Shown: piece by piece, positions 1 to 8,476 of the stretch
How positions within the stretch are numbered: position 1 is the stretch's first letter
Layout of the letters: each line of letters opens with the position of its first letter
From: Streptomyces prunicolor NBRC 13075
Lineage (GTDB): Bacteria; Actinomycetota; Actinomycetes; Streptomycetales; Streptomycetaceae
Assembly (NCBI RefSeq): GCF_000367365.1
Contig: NZ_BARF01000042.1
Coordinates: 124,001 to 188,000 of the forward strand
Direction of reading: 5' to 3'
Length of the DNA stretch: 64,000 nt
Position numbers and translations under genes: made by a program
Notes under the pieces: model-generated
The model's input: only the letters and a program-made list of their open reading frames with translations
Told to the model about the DNA's origin: nothing
Database searches by the model: none

Positions 1-473
1 GGTGGCTCGGCTGGTCCGCGGCCGGGTTCGCGGTGCTGTCGCGGGGCTTTCGCTCGCCACGCGCGTTCGTCGAGGCGCACCGGCGCCCCGAGCCGCCGTA
101 TCACGCGGGTCCGGCGGCCGCCGGGCTCGGCGCGACCTCGATGTGCGACGTGAGCGACGGGCTGATCGCCGACCTCGGGCACATCGCGGAGGCCAGTAAG
201 GTCCGCATCGACATCCGATCCGGCGCGATCGACGTCCCGACGCAGATGAACGACATCGGGCAGGCCGTCGGCGTCGACCCCATCCAGTGGGTGCTCACCG
301 GGGGTGAGGACCACGCGATCGTGGCGACCTTCGCGCCGGACGTGAAATTGCCGGCCCGCTGGAAGGTGATCGGCGAGGTCCTCAACCCCTCCGCGCTGCC
401 CCAGGTGACGGTCGATGGAGCGCCCTGGACCAGCAAGGGCGGCTGGGACCACTTCGGGGACATCGAGTCGTGA
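1..473 (+). CDS. thiL: thiamine-monophosphate kinase, C-terminal part (5' end outside window)
   Basis: ThiL phosphorylates thiamine monophosphate to thiamine diphosphate, the last step of the cytoplasmic thiamine pathway. The reading frame is open from base 3 to the stop at 471-473, giving about 156 residues of the C-terminal half. Seen: TSMCDVSDGL followed by LTGGEDHAIVATF, the ATP/substrate-binding segments conserved in the AIR-synthase-like ThiL fold. The stop overlaps the GTG start of thiD (GTGA), so the two genes are translationally coupled and the pair makes functional sense. The N-terminal half and the true start lie upstream of the window. Confidence 0.92.
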   Translation, partial: WLGWSAAGFAVLSRGFRSPRAFVEAHRRPEPPYHAGPAAAGLGATSMCDVSDGLIADLGHIAEASKVRIDIRSGAIDVPTQMNDIGQAVGVDPIQWVLTGGEDHAIVATFAPDVKLPARWKVIGEVLNPSALPQVTVDGAPWTSKGGWDHFGDIES

Positions 474-1264
474 AGCCTCGTGTACTGACGGTGGCCGGCT
501 CCGACTCCGGTGGCGGGGCGGGGATCCAGGCCGACTTGAAGACGATGCTGGCGCTCGGTGTGCATGGCATGAGCGTCGTCACGGCGGTCACCGCGCAGAA
601 CTCCCTCGGTGTGCAAGGCGCTTGGGAACTTCCGGCGGAGGCGGTGCGCGCCCAGTACCGCAGCGTGGTCGACGACATCGGCGTACAGGCCGTGAAGACC
701 GGGATGCTTGCGTCGGCCGAACTCGTCGAGACGGTTGCGGGGTTGATCGGCGGCACGGACGTCCCTACGGTCGTCGACCCGGTCGGCATCTCGAAGCACG
801 GGGACTCGCTGCTGGCGGACTCCGCGCTGGACGCCGTACGGACGAAGTTGTTGCCGGTGGCGACGGTCGCGACGCCGAATCTCGACGAGGTGGCGCAACT
901 CACCGGCGTACGGGTCGATTCGGAGGGGCAGTTGCGGGAGGCCGCGGCGGCCGTGCTGTCGTACGGGCCGCGTTGGGTGTTGATCAAGGGTGGTCATCTG
1001 CCGGGCGACGCCGTGGATCTGCTCACCGACGGTTCTGAGGAGCACTGGCTGCGTGCGCCCCGGCACGACAACCGGCACACCCATGGGACCGGCTGCACGC
1101 TCGCTTCGGCGATCACGTCACAGCTCGCCATGGGGCGGTCGGTGCCGGAGGCGGTGACGGAGGCCAAGGCGTACGTCACCGGGGCGATCGCTGCGGGGTT
1201 CGCGCTCGGCAAGGGCATCGGACCCGTGGACCACGGGTGGGCGTTGCGGCGCGAGGCCTTCTGA
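470..1264 (+). CDS. thiD: hydroxymethylpyrimidine/phosphomethylpyrimidine kinase
   Basis: ThiD phosphorylates HMP and then HMP-phosphate to the pyrophosphate used by ThiE to build thiamine phosphate. The protein has 264 residues, the usual length of stand-alone ThiD in the ribokinase superfamily. AGSDSGGGAGIQADLK at residues 9-24 forms the substrate-binding start. GTGC near residue 206 is the anion-hole/catalytic segment with the conserved cysteine. The GTG start at 470 overlaps the thiL stop, which fixes the start by coupling. It converges on rpmB with a terminator between them. Confidence 0.95.
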   Translation: MKPRVLTVAGSDSGGGAGIQADLKTMLALGVHGMSVVTAVTAQNSLGVQGAWELPAEAVRAQYRSVVDDIGVQAVKTGMLASAELVETVAGLIGGTDVPTVVDPVGISKHGDSLLADSALDAVRTKLLPVATVATPNLDEVAQLTGVRVDSEGQLREAAAAVLSYGPRWVLIKGGHLPGDAVDLLTDGSEEHWLRAPRHDNRHTHGTGCTLASAITSQLAMGRSVPEAVTEAKAYVTGAIAAGFALGKGIGPVDHGWALRREAF

Positions 1265-1274
1265 GCGGGCACGG

Positions 1275-1307
1275 CAAAAAGCCGGCCCACACGAGGTGGA
1301 CCGGCTC
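1275..1307 (-). terminator. Rho-independent terminator of rpmB (between converging thiD and rpmB)
   Basis: On the minus strand, AGCCGG pairs with CCGGCT and an inner GTGG with CCAC around a short loop (1280-1306). Five T residues follow directly. This is the classic layout for ending rpmB transcription. On the plus strand the same hairpin sits just after the thiD stop but lacks a T tract. Confidence 0.75.
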
Positions 1308-1347
1308 GATGCAGCGAACCAGCAGTGGCCGCGCGCTCAGCAGTGCG

Positions 1348-1533
1348 TCAGCGCGAGACCTTGCCGGCCTTGATGCACGAGGTGCAAGCGTTCACGCGCT
1401 TCGGCGTCCCGCCGACCACGGTACGAACGCGCTGGATGTTCGGGTTCCAGCGACGCGGTGTACGGCGGTGCGAGTGCGAGATGTTGTTGCCGAAGCCCGG
1501 CCCCTTGCCGCAGACGTCGCAGTTGGCAGCCAC
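1348..1533 (-). CDS. rpmB: 50S ribosomal protein L28
   Basis: L28 is a component of the large ribosomal subunit near the exit site. The protein has 61 residues, typical of the family. It keeps both zinc-ribbon pairs (C5xxC8 and C50xxC53), so it is the zinc-containing form rather than the cysteine-free paralogue that Streptomyces express under zinc starvation. MAANCDVCGKGP at the start and a basic core (SHRRTPRRWNPN) match the family. It is transcribed divergently from the DAK-domain gene and ends at a clear terminator. Confidence 0.96.
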   Translation of the reverse strand: MAANCDVCGKGPGFGNNISHSHRRTPRRWNPNIQRVRTVVGGTPKRVNACTSCIKAGKVSR

Positions 1534-1576
1534 GGGTCACTCCAAAGACTTCAGATGCACAGATGCACTTACGGAT

Positions 1577-1628
1577 GATCCCGGCATGCCGGGATCGAGA
1601 TCGTAGGATCTGGAAGTGGCGCTGCCAG
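1577..1628 (-). promoter_or_regulatory. candidate rpmB promoter with a perfect 20-bp palindrome at the start of transcription
   Basis: On the minus strand CTGGCA (1628-1623), a 17-nt spacer and TACGAT (1605-1600) resemble a vegetative promoter. The expected start near 1593 falls inside the perfect palindrome GATCCCGGCATGCCGGGATC (1577-1596). The palindrome could be an operator or the 5'-end hairpin of the transcript. The promoter boxes are only partial matches. Confidence 0.4.
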
Positions 1629-1793
1629 GGGGGATGGCCCGATCGGGATCGGGCAACCGGAGCAGCATACAACGACCGCGCCAGTACAACGAAACTACCA
1701 TGCCTGGTCGGGGGCTCGCTCCGGCCCTCCTCGGGACCGGGCCGCCCCAAGGTCTACGCTGCGTTCCCAGTCCAGCAGCTCAAGGAGGCGCAG

Positions 1794-3506
1794 GTGCCGC
1801 AGGTGCCGCAGACATTCTTCGATGCTCTCGCGGTGCGTACCTGGTGCGGTCTCGCGCTGCGGGCGCTGGGGCATGCGCGCGAGGAGATCGACGCGATCAA
1901 CGTCTATCCCGTGGCCGACGGGGACACCGGCACCAACCTGTACCTGACCATGGAGTCCGCCGCCGCCGCGGTCGAGGCGGTGTTCGACGGACACGGCACC
2001 CTGACCGAGCGGAAACCGCCGCTGGCCGACGCCGCCCAGGCGATGGCCCACGGGGCGCTCATAGGGGCCCGCGGCAACTCCGGGACGATCCTCGCGCAGC
2101 TGCTGCGCGGCATGGCCCAGGTCCTCGCCGCCGACGGTGAGACGGCTCACACGGACGGGGAAGGGCTACGGCTCGCCCTGCGCCGCGCGGCCGACTCCGC
2201 CCGGCACGCGGTGGCCCACCCGGTCGAGGGCACGGTCCTCTCGGTCGCCTCGGCGGCGGCGGACGCGGCCGACGACACCCAGGGCGACTGTGGGACCGTC
2301 GCACGGGCCGCCTACGAGGGAGCGTGCGCGGCGCTGGCCGCGACCCCCGGGCAACTGGCCGTCCTGGCGCGCGCGGGAGTCGTGGACGCGGGCGGGCGGG
2401 GGCTGGTGGCGGTGCTGGCCGCGCTGGTGGAGACGTTCACGGGGGAGGTGCCGGTCTTCGTGGTCCTGGAGACGCACGCACGCGTGGCCGCCGACGAGAC
2501 GCACACAGCCGCTGACGGGACGCACGCACGCGTGGAGGACGTTTCGGCTTCCGGTGCCACCGCAGCCACCCCTTGCGAGGGTGGCCCCGCCTTCGAGGTG
2601 ATCTATCTCCTGGAGGCCGACGACTCGGCTGTGACGCGGCTGCGGGAGCGGCTGGACGCCCTCGGCGACTCGCTCGTCGTGGTCGGCGGCGACGGCCTGT
2701 GGAACGTTCACGTACACGTCGACGACGCGGGAGCCGCCGTGGAGGCGGGCGTCGAGGCCGGGCGGCCGTACCGCATCCGGATCACCCACTTCGGGCTCGG
2801 TGACGTGCACACCACGGGTGCCGAACGGCCGCCCAAGGAGCGTGCTCAACGGGCCGTCGTGGCGGTGGTGCCGGGGGAGGGTCTTGCGGGGCTCTACGGC
2901 GAAGCCGGCGCGACCACTGTGCTCGCGCGCCCCGGGGAGCCGCCTGCCAGTGGGGAGTTGGTCGCGGCCGTACGGCGGGCACACGCGCGTGAGGTCGTGC
3001 TGCTGCCCAATGACGCGGAGCTGCGGCACACCGCCGCCGCTGCCGCCGAGCAGGCCCGGGCCGAGGGCATCCGGGTCGCGCTGATCCCGACGCGGTCGGC
3101 GGTGCAGGGGATCGCGGCGCTCGCCGTGCACGAGCCGGAGCGGCGCTTCGACGAGGACGTCGTCTCGATGACCTCGGCGGCGGGCGCGACCCGCTACGCC
3201 GAGGTCGCCGTCGCCGAGCGTCAGTCCTGGACCATGGCCGGCATCTGCCAGGCCGGGGACGTCCTGGGCCTCGTCGACGGCGATGTGGCGGTGATCGGCG
3301 CCGATGTCACGGCCACCGCCCGGGCCGTCCTGGATCGGATGCTCGCGGCCGGTGGCGAACTGGTCACGCTCGTCCTCGGCGACGAGGCACCCGCGAGCGT
3401 CGCCGATATCCTGGAGATGCACGTCCGGGAGTCGTACCTCGCCGTCGACACGGTGGTGTACCGGGGTGGCCGACAGGGTGCCCTGTTGCTCATCGGCGTG
3501 GAGTAG
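1794..3506 (+). CDS. DAK2/DhaL-domain protein of the YloV/FakA family
   Basis: Soluble kinase-like protein of 570 residues. The N-terminal DhaL domain has NVYPVADGDTGTNL (residues 36-49; the Asp residues ligate Mg-ATP) and ARGNSGTIL near residue 93. The C-terminal half resembles the DegV-like/DAK region of YloV. In Firmicutes this family is FakA, which phosphorylates fatty acids held by FakB; the substrate in Streptomyces is not known to me. GTG at 1794 is chosen because AAGGAGG sits 5 nt upstream (1782-1788) and upstream extension has no family similarity. A linker near residues 226-250 has imperfect THAR/THTA repeats. It lies directly upstream of convergent genes and, in other Streptomyces, beside recG. 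Confidence 0.85.
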   Translation: MPQVPQTFFDALAVRTWCGLALRALGHAREEIDAINVYPVADGDTGTNLYLTMESAAAAVEAVFDGHGTLTERKPPLADAAQAMAHGALIGARGNSGTILAQLLRGMAQVLAADGETAHTDGEGLRLALRRAADSARHAVAHPVEGTVLSVASAAADAADDTQGDCGTVARAAYEGACAALAATPGQLAVLARAGVVDAGGRGLVAVLAALVETFTGEVPVFVVLETHARVAADETHTAADGTHARVEDVSASGATAATPCEGGPAFEVIYLLEADDSAVTRLRERLDALGDSLVVVGGDGLWNVHVHVDDAGAAVEAGVEAGRPYRIRITHFGLGDVHTTGAERPPKERAQRAVVAVVPGEGLAGLYGEAGATTVLARPGEPPASGELVAAVRRAHAREVVLLPNDAELRHTAAAAAEQARAEGIRVALIPTRSAVQGIAALAVHEPERRFDEDVVSMTSAAGATRYAEVAVAERQSWTMAGICQAGDVLGLVDGDVAVIGADVTATARAVLDRMLAAGGELVTLVLGDEAPASVADILEMHVRESYLAVDTVVYRGGRQGALLLIGVE

Positions 3507-3530
3507 GCACCAGCCCCACCCCAACTTCCC

Positions 3531-6482
3531 CTACTTGTCCGTCTGTTCCTCCATCAGCTGGAGCAGCTGCTCCGCCTCGGCGCGACGGGCCCGTACCGTC
3601 TCGTCGCCGTCGTCGGCGCCCTCGTAGGCCTTCAGTACGCCACGCGCGCGTGCCGCCGCGTCGGCGGGGCGGCTGAGGTCGGCCTCCAGCCAGCCCGCGG
3701 CGAGTTCGGCGCCGGTGCGGGTGTGCACCGCGCCCTCCCCCAGGGCCGCGAACACGGTGACCGACTCCGCGGTCTGGGCCAGGGCGTCCTCGAACGCGGT
3801 CTGGATCGCGGTGTCCTCGGCCTCCTCGGCGACGGAACGGGCCAGCAGCTCGCCGAACTGCCGGTGCGTGTGGCCGAGTTCGCCAGCGAGCCGCTGCCGC
3901 GCCTCCTGGTCGTCGGTCACGAGCAGCGCGGCCTCGCACTCCTCGATCGCGCCCGCCATCAACTCCCGCGCGCGGTCGAGGCCCCGGTCCGCCAGGTCCG
4001 CGCGCAACGCCAGCCACGCGCGGGCACGCAGCGAGCGGACGAGCCCGTGCACGTTCCCCAGGGACCGCCACAGCTCGCCCGCGCGCTCGTACGCCTGGTC
4101 CGCCTCGGCGGGCAGTTCCGCGTGGCCCAGTGACTCGGCGGCGAGGTGGGCGAGGGTCGCGTGGTCGTTCTGCTCGGGCCAGGTCCGGGCGATCTCGGCC
4201 GCCTGCAACCGCCGTTCGGCAGCGGCACGGTGCTCGCCCAGCTCGCTCAGACAGTCACCGAGCCACCACTGCGTCTGGACGATCGCGCCGTCGCCGTGCG
4301 TCTCGACGCTCAGGTCGGGCAGCGCCGACTCCAACACCTCCGCGGCCTCGGCCCAGCGGCCCTGGCGCAGCAGGAAGCCGCCGAGCTGGTGCCGCGCCCA
4401 GGCGCCCAGCGTCGGGCCCTCGCCGGCCTCGTCGGACCAGTGCGCGGCCTCCAGGGCGTGCTCAGCAGCCTCCTCGGACCGCCCCCGGCCGCCGAGCACC
4501 TCGGCGAGCTGGAGATGCAGCTGAGCGCGTCCAGGGGCCTCCAGATACGGCCCGCCGTGCTCCAGGGCCGCCCGCAGCGCCCGCTCCGCCTCCGTGACGT
4601 CCCCGAGGTGATGGGCGAGCCCGGCCAGCCGGGCCTCGTACTCCACCGCGAACCACGGCAGCCCCGCGACCACGAACGCCGTCGACGCCTTCGAGAACAG
4701 CCGTACGGCCGTCTCCAAATCCCCGCCCCGCACCGCGAGTTCGGCCAGCATCGCCTGCCCTTCGGCACCCCGCGCGGCCAGCCGTACATCGGCCACGTCA
4801 CCCGGAAGGGGCTGCCCCTCGACCAGCGCCAGCACTTCCCGTACGGCGGCTTCGGCGGCGGTCAGGTCCCCGTCGGCGGGGGTGTGGTCCGGGGAGTCCC
4901 CGTGGACCCTCCGCATCAGGATGCGCGCCCGGCTCATCAGCACGGCCGCCGTCTGCCGTACGCCGGTGCCCTCCTCGGAGTACAGGGCGAGCACCCCGTC
5001 GTACGGCTCGGCGATCGCCGCGAGGGCCTCGTCGATCTCGCCCGTGAGAGCGCGTACGTACGCCCCACGCGCGCGTGCCGCCCACGCCTCCCCGGGGTCG
5101 TCCGCCTCGGCGAACAGCTCGGCCGCGCGGTCGAAGAGGGCGATGCCCTCGGGGCCCCGGTCCATCGCCTGGTGGTCGGCGATCTCGGCGCGGTCGCGGG
5201 CGGACAGCTCGACGCCCTCGGAAGCCTGCGAGACGGCCAACCAGGCCTCTACGGCGTGCGGTTGGAGGGTGTCCGACAGCCGTCGCGCCTCCGTGAGGAG
5301 CGCGGTGAGGTCCTTCTCCGGGATGACCTCGGGTGCCGTGGTCATCACCGGTGCTGCTGCCGGCCGGCCCGCCGAACGCACTCCCAGGGGGAGCCGTTCC
5401 ACCAGGGGCCGTTGGTCCATGCGCACGCGTGCCCGGTCGCCGACGTGGGTCGTGGCGTTGCGCTCGTCGAAGCGGGCGGCCAGGGAGAGGGCCTCCACGC
5501 GCGCGTGGGCGGCGAGTTCGCGTGCCGTCCAGGTACGGCCGGTGGGCCCGGGCACCTGCTGGTCGCCGAGTCCCAGTTCGGTCAGGCGGTCCATCAGCAG
5601 GGTCACCGCGGCCAGGAAGTCCAGCCCGCTCTGCGGGTTCCCGGAGTCCGTGAAGTACGCCGGACGCTCCGCGAGCAGCTCCAGACCGCGCGCCTCGTTG
5701 CCGCTCAGCGCGCAGAACTCCACATGGTCCGCGTAGGCGCCCCGCATGCTCTCCATGGGCCGTACGAGACGGAAACCGCGCAGGTGATGGGCGCGCGCCT
5801 CGTCGGCCCGGCCCAGGTGCAGCAGCGGGGTCAGGGAGGACGCGAGGACGGTGTGCGGCTCGTGGGCGCAGGTGAACTCGCCCCCCAGGACCGGCGCCCA
5901 CAGGTCGAGCGCCTCGGCGTACCGTTCCTGCTGCACCTGCCACTCGCCCTGGGTGTGCAGCTCGCACGCGTGGCAGTCGGCCATGGTGTCCCGGTCGGCG
6001 GCCAGCCACGCGGCGTACGCCCGCTCGGCCCGCGCCAGGTCACCGACGTGCGAGGCGACGCTGAACTCGGCGCTGCGCACGGCCCGTTCGGAGTGACCGG
6101 CCAGCCGGTAGCGGTGCTCCATCTCGCCGAGCCACTTCTCGATCGACGCGAGCGGAATGTGCGGCTGGCCGAGCATCCCGGACGACATCCACTTGAAGAC
6201 CCAGTGCAGCGAGTGGACCTCGTACTCGTCGAAGTCCTCGGGCCGCTCGTCCCACATGCGCAGCAGACGCGCGAAGGGGACGAACATCTTGTCCTTCTCG
6301 GAGCTGTAGTTGTAGACCTTCAGCTGGTGCCCGAGCGCCTCGATCACCGCGAGCGGAACGTCCAGCTTCTCGGCCTCGCCGAGCAGCTGCTCCGCGCGCG
6401 CGTTGCGGGCCGGTCCCTCCGGCTCCTCGGAGTTCTCCGCCATCGCCCGGCGCAGCGCGTCGAAGTCCGTGATCCCTGTCAT
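3531..6482 (-). CDS. large tetratricopeptide-repeat protein coupled to an HSP90-family gene
   Basis: Protein of 983 residues made almost entirely of helical repeats with TPR-like spacing (A..YA.AL.LW, EEAAEHALEAAHWS and similar). There is no transmembrane segment and no catalytic domain I can recognise. A less repetitive linker near residues 365-390 (Ala/Pro-rich, followed by MTTAPEVIPEKD) separates two repeat blocks. The start ATG at 6482-6480 overlaps the stop of the HSP90 gene by one base (TGATG), so the two are translated as a unit. TPR proteins are the usual docking partners of HSP90 in eukaryotes, so a client- or chaperone-binding role is plausible but is only inference. Confidence 0.8.
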   Translation of the reverse strand: MTGITDFDALRRAMAENSEEPEGPARNARAEQLLGEAEKLDVPLAVIEALGHQLKVYNYSSEKDKMFVPFARLLRMWDERPEDFDEYEVHSLHWVFKWMSSGMLGQPHIPLASIEKWLGEMEHRYRLAGHSERAVRSAEFSVASHVGDLARAERAYAAWLAADRDTMADCHACELHTQGEWQVQQERYAEALDLWAPVLGGEFTCAHEPHTVLASSLTPLLHLGRADEARAHHLRGFRLVRPMESMRGAYADHVEFCALSGNEARGLELLAERPAYFTDSGNPQSGLDFLAAVTLLMDRLTELGLGDQQVPGPTGRTWTARELAAHARVEALSLAARFDERNATTHVGDRARVRMDQRPLVERLPLGVRSAGRPAAAPVMTTAPEVIPEKDLTALLTEARRLSDTLQPHAVEAWLAVSQASEGVELSARDRAEIADHQAMDRGPEGIALFDRAAELFAEADDPGEAWAARARGAYVRALTGEIDEALAAIAEPYDGVLALYSEEGTGVRQTAAVLMSRARILMRRVHGDSPDHTPADGDLTAAEAAVREVLALVEGQPLPGDVADVRLAARGAEGQAMLAELAVRGGDLETAVRLFSKASTAFVVAGLPWFAVEYEARLAGLAHHLGDVTEAERALRAALEHGGPYLEAPGRAQLHLQLAEVLGGRGRSEEAAEHALEAAHWSDEAGEGPTLGAWARHQLGGFLLRQGRWAEAAEVLESALPDLSVETHGDGAIVQTQWWLGDCLSELGEHRAAAERRLQAAEIARTWPEQNDHATLAHLAAESLGHAELPAEADQAYERAGELWRSLGNVHGLVRSLRARAWLALRADLADRGLDRARELMAGAIEECEAALLVTDDQEARQRLAGELGHTHRQFGELLARSVAEEAEDTAIQTAFEDALAQTAESVTVFAALGEGAVHTRTGAELAAGWLEADLSRPADAAARARGVLKAYEGADDGDETVRARRAEAEQLLQLMEEQTDK

Positions 6483-8308
6483 CAGTGGTCGTTCTCCCCG
6501 TGTGTGGCCCATTCCAGGAGGCCGATGAACGCCCGGTTCAGCAGTGCCGAGTCGGCGGGGCGCAGTGGTCGCTGCGCCATCAGGAGTGCCTGCCCGTACA
6601 GGGACTCCGTGGCCGTCCCGATCAGGTCCCGGTCCCTGAGTGAACTGATGCGCCGGATCAGCGGGTTGAGATGGTTGAGCACGAGACGCGCGCGTGGCGC
6701 GCTGCCGCGCAGCGATCCCAGGATGCCCGCCCACAGGTCGTCGGCCTGCTCCTCGGCCTCCGCGCGGGCCTGCTCGTGCCGGGCCGAGCGGTCGTCCAGG
6801 TGCAGCGCGGGCACCGACAGCGGATGGAACGCCCGCAGGACGACATCGCAGCCCAGGGGGTCCAGTTTGGCCCGCGCGGCGGCCAGGAAGTCCGCCAGGG
6901 CCAGCTCCTCGGCCGGGTCGACCGAGTCCAGGTGCGCGGTCACGGTGTCCGAGTCCAGCTCGGCGACCACCGTCCCCGGGCGCACCGACGGCAGCGCCTC
7001 GACCAGCTCGCCGTCGTAGGTGTAACCGCCGTTGATCACGCCGATGCCCTGCGCGGACGCGATCGGGGCGACCTGGCGGTACTCCTCGACGGTCCGCGTG
7101 AAGTGCACCACCGGGTGGCGCTGCGCGAACTCCTCCAGGGACACCCGTCCGTCGGTCGTCTCGAACGGGAGCCACGGCAGCATCGTGCGCAGCATCTCCT
7201 TGTCGTGCCGCGCCAGGGACTTCACCCCCAGGTGGTGCACCGACAGGAACGCGGCAAGACGCTCCGGATCACCCGCCGCGAGCCCGGTCAGCCAGGCCCG
7301 GATCCGCTCCCCGAGCGCCTCCCGCACGGCGGCCAGCGTCTCGTCCTCGTACAGCGACTCGCGCGAGGCCGTGGGCCGCAGACTGTCCGTGTCCAGCACA
7401 CAGCGCACGAAGAACGCCCAGTCGGGCAGCAGCTGTTCGGCCCGCTCGGTGAGCAACATGCCCTTGAGATGCACCCGGTGACTCGCCCGCTGCGCCGGAC
7501 TCACCGCGCCGGGAAGGACGTAGGCCACACCCCGGATCCCCGCGAGCGGCACCGACAGGTCGATCGAGTCCAACGGCGTGAACCCGAACAGGTCGTGACA
7601 GTGCCGGGCCAGCGCCACCCTGCGGGTGCTGGGACTCGGGTACGACCGGTCCCAGGGCGCGGGCAGATCGGTGACCGCCTCGCCGTCCACACGGACGTCG
7701 TACGGCAGCAGCGCTCCGAAGTCCCGCGCCAGCGCGAGGACCTTCTCCTTGGTGAGCCACTCACCGGCGCCCGCGCGCGCCACCAGGTGCACGGTGGTGC
7801 CCGGTTCGGGGCGCTCGGCGTGGGGCAGGGTCCGCACGGTGTACGAGCCGTCGTCGGTCGCCGTCCACTCCACGGGCGGCGCGTCGGGCGTACGGGCGCT
7901 GCGGCTGACGACCCGGATCCGCTCGGCGACCACGAAACAGGCGAGCAGCCCGATGCCGAACTGCCCGAGGAAGTCGGAGCGGGCCTCCTGGAGCCCGTCG
8001 GCGCGCTTGGAGCTACGGCCGATGGTGGCAAGGAGGTTGTGCACGTCCGCCTCGGTGAGCCCGACGCCGGAGTCCTCGACGCGCAGGGTGCGCCCGTCGG
8101 CGAACAGCCGTACCAGGGCAGGGGAGTCGGGCTGCTCGGCCCGGCGGGCGGTGATCGCGTCCACGGCGTTCTGCAGCAGTTCGCGCAGATAGACCTTGGG
8201 GCTGGAGTAGAGGTGATGGGAGAGCAGGTCCACCAGACCGCGCAGGTCGACCTGGAACGTGTGAGGTGACTGGGATGCCTGGGATGACTGTGAGGTCTGG
8301 GAGTCCAT
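6482..8308 (-). CDS. HSP90 family protein (HtpG-like GHKL ATPase)
   Basis: ATP-dependent chaperone-like protein of 608 residues. The Bergerat ATP-binding fold is intact: ELLQNAVDA (N47), DSGVGL (D79, G81, G83) and GQFGIGLL (115-122). The region after residue 230 resembles the HSP90 middle domain (LKGMLL, TASRESLYED). The C-terminal part is less like canonical HtpG dimerisation domains, so this is a divergent actinobacterial HSP90 paralogue. The N-terminus starts with a Ser/Gln-rich stretch. It is the first gene of the pair with the TPR protein and is divergent from recG, with 168 bp between the two starts. Confidence 0.88.
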   Translation of the reverse strand: MDSQTSQSSQASQSPHTFQVDLRGLVDLLSHHLYSSPKVYLRELLQNAVDAITARRAEQPDSPALVRLFADGRTLRVEDSGVGLTEADVHNLLATIGRSSKRADGLQEARSDFLGQFGIGLLACFVVAERIRVVSRSARTPDAPPVEWTATDDGSYTVRTLPHAERPEPGTTVHLVARAGAGEWLTKEKVLALARDFGALLPYDVRVDGEAVTDLPAPWDRSYPSPSTRRVALARHCHDLFGFTPLDSIDLSVPLAGIRGVAYVLPGAVSPAQRASHRVHLKGMLLTERAEQLLPDWAFFVRCVLDTDSLRPTASRESLYEDETLAAVREALGERIRAWLTGLAAGDPERLAAFLSVHHLGVKSLARHDKEMLRTMLPWLPFETTDGRVSLEEFAQRHPVVHFTRTVEEYRQVAPIASAQGIGVINGGYTYDGELVEALPSVRPGTVVAELDSDTVTAHLDSVDPAEELALADFLAAARAKLDPLGCDVVLRAFHPLSVPALHLDDRSARHEQARAEAEEQADDLWAGILGSLRGSAPRARLVLNHLNPLIRRISSLRDRDLIGTATESLYGQALLMAQRPLRPADSALLNRAFIGLLEWATHGENDH

Positions 8309-8423
8309 CGTCGCAGCGCCGATGTGGGGGAAGTGCGATCGGCGCGAGGGTCGGGCGGTCCCTGTGAGGCGGTGACCGCGGGGGATGGCCGGAGCGCGCC
8401 ATCCTAGGCCTCGAACGACCCAC

Positions 8424-8452
8424 CTGACCAGGAGTTTCGCAAGACGTATACG
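8424..8452 (+). promoter_or_regulatory. candidate recG promoter
   Basis: CTGACC at 8424-8429, a 17-nt spacer and TATACG at 8447-8452 stand 25 bp upstream of the recG start. Both boxes deviate from consensus, so the call is tentative. Confidence 0.35.
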
Positions 8453-8476
8453 GCATTGTCAGTGGCGTGGTGTGCA

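Noticed and set aside
1458..1793. Extending the DAK-domain protein upstream to 1458
   Set aside because: The extra residues overlap rpmB and its promoter, lack family similarity, and GTG 1794 has an excellent ribosome site.
2469..2545. A minisatellite in the DAK-domain gene (THAR repeats)
   Set aside because: Only two short imperfect copies of ACGCACGCACGCG occur, in a disordered linker; too little to call as a repeat.
4146..7019. 957-codon plus-strand open frame antisense to the TPR and HSP90 genes
   Set aside because: GC-rich DNA leaves long antisense frames open. The minus-strand proteins are recognisable and coupled, and this frame is not.
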